Origin: Hydrangea macrophylla
Lineage: Eukaryota > Streptophyta > Magnoliopsida > Cornales > Hydrangeaceae
NCBI GenBank assembly: GCA_033977485.1
Contig: CM066989.1
Span: 31,473,095 to 31,537,094 of the forward strand
Direction: 5' to 3'
DNA length: 64,000 nt
Part shown: positions 56,828 to 64,000 of the stretch, one piece after another
Layout of the letters: every line of letters begins with the position of its first letter
Position numbering within the stretch: position 1 is the first letter of the stretch
Translations under genes and position numbers: made by a program
Notes under the pieces: generated by a model
Database searches by the model: none
Told to the model about the DNA's origin: nothing
What the model saw: only the letters and a program-made list of their open reading frames with translations

Positions 56828-56844
56828 ACCCAGTGGAGTCGCCA
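56828..56844 (-). promoter_or_regulatory. Primer binding site at LTR I
   Basis: In element sense TGGCGACTCCACTGGGT, ATC spacer to the LTR end; two to three changes from the C type. Confidence 0.7.
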
Positions 56845-56847
56845 GAT

Positions 56848-59300
56848 TGTGGACACCCAAGTGTAGGTGATCGTACAAGTAATAAAGTTCTGGAAGTCCA
56901 GGTCGAACCCACAGGGAACGGAATAAAATTTTATAAAGTTAGGCAGATAACTATTTTGTCACTAAAAAGAAAATAAAAGATGATGGATTTTTGTGGGGTT
57001 TTACTAAACTACTAATTTTTATAGTTTTTTTGCAATAAAAGTAATTAAAACTATTTTTTTCTTAACAGTTTATGGTAAAGATTTTAACAGTGCAAAATAA
57101 ATTAACTAACATACTAGTAAGAAAATGAAGAAAAATAAATAAAAACTAAATTTTTGTAAGAAAATCTTTTTAGATTTAATAATAGCAAAAGATGGAAATA
57201 ATACAGATATTTAAGCAAAACTATTATAAAACAGGAAATATTAATTAACTAGGGGGAAATGATTTAAAGGAATTGGGAATATGCAAAGCAACACTAGATC
57301 CCACAACTTTTGTGCATTTGAAAAGCATTTGGCATTTAAGACCGCAGAGTCATTCTTTATTTAAAAATAAACCTTCACTAGTCAGGGTCATATCAAGTGT
57401 GTCAGGTTTGATATGAAACGACATCGTTTGGTTTAAAGAAAAATAAAAAGGCAATTGGGCAGTAGCCAGGTTCGAACCGTGCCCCGCCGCGGACGTGGGT
57501 TATTCGGCGTTCAGTCCCCACCACTCTGCCACTACACAATTGCCTATCCATTATTAGATAGAAATATATATAAACACATATTTGAAATATTAACTTTGTC
57601 ATATGAGTTGTTTGAGTATGCTAGGTGTTTTTTTTATGACAAAAGGCATAGTTTGACAATCCACATAATTAGGCTTTTTATTTCATATATGTACTCTTTT
57701 GAGTCCAATATAGCCATAGTATATAAACATGTTAAATGGTCATAAACTATAGATACATAGATATTTTTGGCCATAAATGGAAAAACAACTCATCTAGATA
57801 AATTTGCCCATTTAAGATTAGTGCACAGAAGCTGTGGTTTCTAAGCTTTTATTACATATCCCCAATTAAAGTTTTAGCCTACCATTTTGGAATTGAAACT
57901 GTCTTCCAAATCAAATTTAAAGATAAATTAAATAGGTGTAAACAGTGACTGCTCAATTAAAACTAAAGTTGTGAAACTAAGGTAAGAGTGAAATATAATA
58001 TTATTATATTATTTTTCTACTTAGCATGAGCTGGGGTTGAATTTGTGGAATCTGCAAAATAGCAAAGTTTAGTACAACTAGGCTAATAAAATATACATAA
58101 ATGGAAATACTGAACCAAAAATAAAATACTAAACCTTTGACTTTGGATTCTTGTGGGGTCACAGTGGTTGAACTCCAAAAACACAAATAAGGCCAAACCA
58201 AATCCAAATATACTTTTGGAGTGAGATATGAAAATGGTGTGCTTGGGGCTTTGGTAGGTGATTATAACAACTACGTGGCTAAGAAATCTGGCATTTAATT
58301 GCAAAATCTGTCTTTTAGTGAATGAAAATATTGCTATAAAAACTGAAAATTTGGAGTTTCTAACTATTTTAGGGGGCAACTATAAGTACTACTAGGCTAG
58401 AAATATTAAATCTAAATTTAAATAGGACTATTTTTACTACTACAAAGTGACAAAGGTCATACAAGAAAACAAATATTTTAAATTTAAGAAATGCAGTACA
58501 TAAAGTTTTGCTACATATTTTTGAACATATAATCATCAATTACATAAAAGTAAAATTTTACAACTACTAGAACTAGAAAAGGCAAAGAAAAACTAAAGTT
58601 TCCTATTTCTAGGGACAATATAAAGTGCTCACATAATAACCTCCCCTAAACTATTCTCTCCCTAACAGTGATTGTTGCTGTGAATTGTGTTGTGTGTCTG
58701 TGCCTCTGCTTCCTTCTCCTGCTCGTCTCTTTTATAGACGAAGGTTTGGTAAAACACTCGTCACTGAGTTCGTCATTTTGGGCACGCGATGGCAATTTTC
58801 TTCCTTTGTCTCAATTGTCTTCCTCTATCTCTGACAATTGGCCTGCAAATGAAGGAAAAAACAGAAAGAGAGAGGGAGAGAGAGAGAGAGAGCAAAAGGA
58901 TAAAAAAAAATAAGTATATTATATTTTTATTTGGATGTTACTTTCGTTTCCTATTCCTTTTTTTTTTTTTTTTTTCCTACCAAACAGTGATTGTCACTGT
59001 TTGGTTACTATTTATTACTATTCATCTTTGACTAACAAATAAATATACTATGGTGTGGTTGCTACTTCTTTCCTTCCATTTATTTCACTTCATTTTTACC
59101 TAAACATATAAAATATGTAAAAACACATTTTTACACGCATTTGAGTGACATCACTATTAAATTATATTAATTCAAATATGCATGTAAAACTAGGAATTTG
59201 GGGGATTAAATGAGCAATATGTCTATTATATTGGCACATAAATGTATAATATTCAATATTAGTCAGTAATCTGATCAAAAGTGTGTCAGAGATCGAGGTT
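56848..59300 (-). repeat. LTR I (right edge unknown)
   Basis: Left end TGTGGACACCCAAGTGTAGG (LTR 3' end in sense) right beside the primer site. TATA box CTATAAAAG on the minus strand at 58,729-58,737. Contains CCAAGTGTAGG...GAACCCACAGGGAA, similar to LTR A, a tRNA-like segment, an (AG)n run at 58,866-58,894 and a T run at 58,958-58,976. Right edge is a guess. Confidence 0.55.
57450..57544 (-). other. tRNA-like / SINE-like segment
   Basis: 95 bases on the minus strand. The ends pair as GGCAATTG/CAATTGCC like an acceptor stem. Inside, TGGCAGAGTGG resembles the pol III A box and GGTTCGAACC the B box. The T-stem pairs poorly and no clear anticodon arm can be drawn, so it is not a normal tRNA; a tRNA-derived SINE head or decayed tRNA is possible. 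Confidence 0.45.
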
Positions 59301-59809
59301 TCATACAAACTAACCCAACTTTCCTTGTCGTTCCTGTTAAGTCCATTTGTCCTGATGGTTTCAAATGTGTGGGTTAAAGGTGATTCCCAATTATAAAATA
59401 AAACTTTGGATATAAGCAGAAGTACAAAATATTATTACTACACCAGTTAAGGTTGCAACATGAGAAGTGTCTCAGGTACGAGTGGCATAAACTCGTAAGT
59501 GGTTGCAAACTACAAACCCGTTGTTGTTTCTCGAGGCGGCTGATCGGAGGGAATATCCCCAACACCTATTGCAGATCCAATCAGAGTCTAGATATGTTGA
59601 TGAGGTGTGTCTATGAGATGTGTTATTGAGGTATTTTAGGGCCCAAAGTCCAGATGTGCTGATGAGGAGTGTTGATAAGATGTGTTTTGGGGCTCAGAGT
59701 CTAGATGTTTTGATAAGATGTGTTGTTGAGGTGTTTTAGGGCTCAAAGTCCAGGTTTGCTGATGTGATATTTTTTGTGAGGATGTTTTAGAATCCAGAGA
59801 TTAAAGGAG
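59301..59809. repeat. Spacer with short imperfect repeats
   Basis: 59,585-59,775 has three to four imperfect ~65-bp units around GTCCAGATGTGCTGATGAG and TGTTTTAGGGCTCA. The rest is unassigned. Confidence 0.6.
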
Positions 59810-60105
59810 TATAGACACCCCATTTTGTCGGCTATCAGATTTAGGAGACTCATAGCTTGGTGGTTCACAATGATCGAAAAAGACTCAAAAAGGACTCCTG
59901 GAAGTTAGCTCTATTTCTCAAAATGCTCAGAATGACCAAAACGCCCCTGAAAGCCCAAAAACTCCCAGATTTGGACCAAAAGTTCTGGAAACATGCTACG
60001 TCGTAAGAAAAATGATAAAATGAGTTTTTAAGTAAAACCGGAAGAAATCGTCAGCTCCCAGAGACCCCCGGAAGTCCCGGAAGTTCCCCGAAAGTCCCCG
60101 TTGAG

Positions 60106-60180
60106 CGGTTTGACCAAGGTTTGACCAGGTTTGACCAGAGTTTGACCAGAGTTTGACCAAGTTTGACCAAGTTTGACCGA
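60106..60180 (+). promoter_or_regulatory. W-box-like TTTGACC cluster in H
   Basis: Seven copies of TTTGACC in 75 bases, with three TTTGAC(C/T) more at 60,303-60,329. TTGAC(C/T) is the core recognised by WRKY factors. B and C carry fewer copies at the equivalent place. Confidence 0.6.
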
Positions 60181-60686
60181 AATCGTCCGAATTCACCGGA
60201 ATCATTAGAAAAGTATTAAAATGAGTTTTAAAAGAGAATTGAGCGTAAACGTCGGCTCTTGGGAGCTCCCGGAGGTTCCCAGAACTTCCCGGGAATCCCA
60301 GATTTGACCATTTTGACCAAGATTTGACTTTGGAATCGGGGCACCGAAACAATTTTCAAATATTTTTCATTGATACTAGAGGTCAATAGCTTTCCAACGG
60401 TATATCACACATAATTCCTGGATTTAAAACGAGTTTATTATGAATTTTCGAAGGCGAAAAAGGCGGTCAAATCGGCTTTTATCGCAAATACCGTAAAACT
60501 TTTCAAAGTGACCTATTCCCGACTTATTTTTTATGTAAATTATACTCCATTAACTTTCAAACGGTATATCACAACCTCAATTTGGAGTTCGTATGCATTT
60601 TTTGTGAATTTTGGACAAAATAGAGCCTTTTCGCGAATACCAGAACCTCTGGGGGCCTAAACGTAAATTTTTGGGCATCTGAGGAG

Positions 60687-60705
60687 CAGTGCCGCTGCGG
60701 CACTG
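60687..60705 (+). promoter_or_regulatory. GC-rich dyad in H
   Basis: CAGTGCCGCTGCGGCACTG: perfect 9-bp stem around one base, ~165 bp upstream of the TATA box. Confidence 0.6.
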
Positions 60706-60867
60706 GCCCACTGCCGCCGCGGCACTCAACCCTCGCAGAGTCCATTTTTGTAATTTTTTGGGGGTCCAATTTGATTAATTGAAAACCAAAACGACGTAGT
60801 TTTATGTTCACAGATGTTTGGGACCAATGGGAACACTTCTAAAATCCCAAAACCACCCCAAATTGGC

Positions 60868-60877
60868 CTATATAAAC
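60868..60877 (+). promoter_or_regulatory. TATA box of LTR H
   Basis: CTATATAAAC with CCAAT 40 bases upstream; predicted start near 60,900. Confidence 0.7.
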
Positions 60878-63118
60878 CCCCCATTGCTCTTCATTTTGGG
60901 GGGGCCAAGTGCAAAGCTTGAAAAGTTGTAGAGAAGAAGAGAGATAGAGATAGGTTTAGAAGAAAGAAAGGGAGCTTCTCCCATTGATTTTCCATAAGAA
61001 AGTGAGTTTTATTCTTGTTTTCTTCCATTATCCTTCTATATACTTCACATTCAAAGTCCATTCCAACCATCATTCTTGAGCATTCATGAGATAGGAAGCT
61101 ACTTCCATGTCCAAATGTCAAAATCCATGAGTGAAACACCAAGCTACAAGTCCAAAATCACATTGATTATCATCTATTGATTGCTATTTACTTGTTTGTT
61201 TATATATATATATATATATGTTCATCCCTTCTTACCTCATTTCTTTTTATTTTTCTTTATTTACTTACTTATTCTTCATCATCTAAATGATGACATGAAG
61301 TTTGAGGTGAGTGAATCCTTATGGATAGTAGCTCTTAACCTCAAAAACATGTTTGATAGATGATGATTATAACTGCAATACCTCCAAGGTATTCTTGAAG
61401 TGTATTGAAGTTATGTTCTAATAAGAATAAATCTTTCCAACAATCTTGGAGGTTCTTGATGATGAGTTTGATGTTGGCATTTTAAGTGGCTATAACCTTC
61501 ATTGAGTGTTGAAAATATACTTTCAAAACCTCTATTTCAAAACCCCTTTTAAAACCCTTCATGTTAATCTCAAGAGAGAAAACTTTAGCTTTTCCCAAAA
61601 TCTTCAAAACAGTGAGTCAAAACAGTGAGTGAGCTGAGTTCAAAGATTTCTCTAGAACTCAATACTCAACATATATATGCAAGGCCACTTGGAAAGTCTT
61701 CCTAACTCATTGGAGAACACCCATGATTTTTGGTTTGACTTGGAAGTACTTGAAAATGGTCCATTTGGACCCAAACATTCCTTCCAAACATTCTGCCTCT
61801 GCTGTCACAGCAGCTTGACTAACTTCCAACTTCTTTTTTAGAAATATTTTCAAACAGGGATGATCCCAACTTATTTTTCCCTTACACTTCAATGTCTTAG
61901 GGAACTATCTGTATAAAATGGGCCTCTAGATCACTCGTTTTCAATTTCTAAGATTTTCTAACATTTCAGTCGACAGTACGGACTCTGTTTCTGAGTAACC
62001 TTTGTTGTTTATGTGTTTTCTCTCAATCTGTAGTAGTTATTAAAGATTGGCTTATTGGGTTGTGTTCTAGACACAATAAGGAACATCTCCATAAAATATC
62101 ATGCATTGAAAACATTCATAACCCCTCTTTTCAATTTTCCAAAGATCTAGTTACTGTTCTATCCACTATTCACAGCAAGCACATTTTAACTTTCATTCCT
62201 TGATTTGATGCTTATATGCCTTCTAAATTAGTTCACATCTTAGGAAGTAATTCATACTACATTTTTACATATCCCATGATGATTTTATTCATTCATTCAT
62301 ACACATTATAGACTTCTAAGTCATTCTAGAAATCCATGAACACAAAGTACACTACAACCTTGGCACATTCTTGATACATACATTGCATCCATGCAAATAT
62401 TCGGGGTTTTTGTAACTCCTAATCTAAGAAGATTATAAGGAATAATTATGGTCACACGTTCATGCTTCCCCTCGACCTAATTATCCTTTCTCATCCATCC
62501 CGGGGATTGAGAGATCTTCTTTTTCTCAAAGAATAACATGCATCATAATAGCTTGCTAAGCATATATTGATTTCTTTGATCATTTTCTTCAAGAACAATT
62601 CATGTCCCCTTTAGATTAGGGAAACTTAATTACTTGATACATGATTAGACGATTTTTCCTAGGTTTATTTGTGTGATCTTTCACTTTACATTGCATGATA
62701 TTTGACTTAGATCTTATGAATGATATTTTATCTTTAGATCTTCCAATTTCAAGTTTTCTTATGTAATGTAATATACTATCATAGTATTAATTGCCGAACC
62801 ATACATAGTATAAGATGATTATTTGGATGCTAATTGAGGCCCGTCGAAAGACGAGGCGAGTTGAGGGTGTTTTAGTCGCGACAAAGGCTCTTTCCTTTCT
62901 CGTACCAAAACTCCAAGCCAAGTTCTTTGGTTATGAAGGACCGGTGCCCTTTATCCATTTGGGTGAGTCAAAATTGGGTTTCTTGGTTCCTTAAAGACCA
63001 AGTGGCGACTCTGTATCTGTTTTCAACAGACCTTCTTTTCTTAAAAAAAGACCATTTTCTTTCTCTTTTCAAAACAATCTCAAACAAGAGAAGCGGTGGA
63101 ATCCCGGTATCCACAATC

Positions 63119-63136
63119 TGGCGACTCTGCTGGGGA
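63119..63136 (+). promoter_or_regulatory. Element H primer binding site
   Basis: TGGCGACTCTGCTGGGGA, three bases after the LTR end. Confidence 0.82.
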
Positions 63137-64000
63137 ATTTTATTTTCAAAACAAAATAATACAGAGGTTTGACTCATAAGAAGCATCCTTAAAATCATCT
63201 TTTTACTGTGTATGGTTCACCGCATTGCACTTCTGCATTTCCCCCTCCGACAGTGTCTGAAACGCGGCGCTGACATTGTTCAGGTCTTGCTGTGCCAGGG
63301 CACAAGTCAACATTGATACTGTACCTTCCAAGGTATATCAAAAAGAGTAAAAACCTCCGTACTGTCTCTCTGACGGTATATTGGAACTCTCGTCAACGGA
63401 CCCTCTTTGACTAAACCCAGCCTTTGCATATAGATTCCTGTAGAACCTTTCATAGGACTGTTCATTTATCTTTTCAGATAGGACAATGCGATATAACTGC
63501 TGTATGCCCTGATGGGATTACCTGAGCGGTGTAGACGCTTATGTAGCATAGAACAGAACCTCTTTCTTATGATTCCCAAGGCAATCACTCACATGTGATT
63601 ACATTAAGTTGACATGCCTAGGCACCATGACAAGGATGTCTGCTCTATGCTCACAAAGATATACACCGCAAACCTTGTTTATCGGTCCTAAGACATAGGA
63701 GTATGAAAACCTGCTAGACAGTATGATCAGTATCACCACATATTAACCAGTTTCTCCCAGAAACTCTGTCCAGATATCCCAGATATAACCACATATTAAC
63801 CTGTTCCTCCCAGAAACTCTGTCCAGATATCCCAGATATAACCACATATTAACCTGTTCCTCCCAGAAACTCTGTCCAGATATCCCAGATATAACCATAT
63901 TAACCAATTTTTTCCAGAAACTCTGTCTAAATCTCCCTGATTTCCCAGATATACCAGTTTCTCCCAGAAACTCTGTCCTATCTCCCAGAAACTCTATCCA
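63137..64000 (+). other. Element H leader, runs off the right edge
   Basis: Homologous to the B leader read in reverse. Palindromes TGTGCCAGGGCACA (63,291-63,304) and TACCTTCCAAGGTA (63,322-63,335). From about 63,735 the 51-bp repeats with GTTTCTCCCAGAAAC hairpins begin, about five copies to the edge. Here the repeat reads as the reverse complement of B in window coordinates, hence opposite orientation of the element relative to B. Confidence 0.82.

Larger units (their letters stand above)
50429..56844 (-). mobile_element. Element D internal region, extra-ORF-only Tat-type element
   Basis: Minus-strand interior between the polypurine tract at 50,429 and the primer site at 56,828. It has tandem-repeat 3' UTR, modules shared with B and C, a broken extra ORF, and a diverged leader. 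No gag, protease, RT or integrase. The left side is joined to LTR D; the right side to LTR I, which does not match D. Confidence 0.7.
59810..63115 (+). repeat. Element H 5' LTR
   Basis: 3,306 bp, same family as B and C but on the plus strand. Start TATAGACACCCCATTTTG (TG mutated to TA), end GGTATCCACA. Runs of TTTGACC at 60,106-60,180 and 60,300-60,330; GC dyad 60,687-60,705; CCAAT 60,823-60,828; TATA box 60,868-60,877. (TA)n at 61,200-61,219. No gene; its 60-118-codon frames have counterparts only in other LTR copies. Confidence 0.88.

Noticed and set aside
56451..56976. Two plus-strand ORFs of 139 and 118 codons
   Set aside because: Antisense to the D leader, overlapping in different frames, no recognisable family, and homologous leaders of B and C are not open.
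60569..60811. 80-codon ORF in LTR H, with a similar 88-codon ORF in LTR B (18,011-18,277)
   Set aside because: They translate the same conserved U3 promoter stretch, upstream of the TATA box and antisense to the element in both; broken in C.

Overview
The window looks like nuclear DNA of a flowering plant. It is made almost entirely of nested and decayed LTR retrotransposons, plus one short patch of organelle DNA. I found no host gene. Plant origin rests on Athila-type, Tat-type (dual RNase H) and chromovirus-like Ty3/gypsy sequence, a Ty1/copia remnant, a plastid psbH copy and a plant mitochondrial nad2 piece. The species cannot be named; a eudicot is likely but not shown. Density and nesting suggest pericentromeric or other heterochromatin.

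Layout: (A) 1 to ~6.8 kb, an Athila-type element on the minus strand, running off the left edge, with a perfect tRNA-Asp primer site and one LTR. (B) ~7.0-19.0 kb, a Tat-type element on the minus strand with gag, protease, RT, RNase H, a second (archaeal-type) RNase H and integrase, a leader with 51-bp tandem repeats, and a 3.27-kb LTR. 19.0-20.1 kb is microsatellite and low-complexity DNA. 20.1-21.4 kb is a chromovirus-like pol fragment. 21.4-23.2 kb is a copia pol 3' half with a short LTR. (G) 23.3-26.4 kb is a plus-strand gag-only element with paired LTRs. 26.6-27.45 kb is organelle-derived: a nad2 piece, unassigned spacer, and a complete 73-codon psbH. (F) From 27,454 there is a plus-strand Tat-type LTR of 3.04 kb with primer site and about 1.4 kb of leader. 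(D) A further Tat-type LTR (minus) is split in two by (C), a 15.2-kb element at 32,092-47,272 flanked by the 5-bp target duplication GGGGG. 50.4-56.8 kb is the internal region beside D: 3' UTR arrays, an Ogre-type extra ORF, and a leader. It ends at an LTR (I) that does not resemble D. (H) From 59,810 a plus-strand LTR of the B/C family is followed by primer site and leader up to the right edge.

How the parts relate: B, C, D, F and H share LTR ends (TGTAGACACC...TCCACA), an ATC spacer and a TGGCGACTC-type primer site. C and D also show a GAGGGGCAAAC polypurine tract at the LTR. B carries all protein domains. C keeps only a Gag ORF lacking the capsid region, D only the extra ORF, and G only Gag, so C, D and G would need proteins from other elements. 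Beyond the genes there are conserved non-coding parts: a ~45-bp TACGTA/CGTAG module repeated in 3' UTRs, two perfect leader palindromes, hairpin-bearing 51-bp leader repeats, a GC-rich dyad upstream of the LTR TATA box, and W-box-like TTTGACC runs in U3. These, the dated nesting and the organelle mosaic are the most interesting contents. I saw no evidence of an unknown enzymatic system. All comparisons were made by eye; element boundaries marked approximate are estimates.
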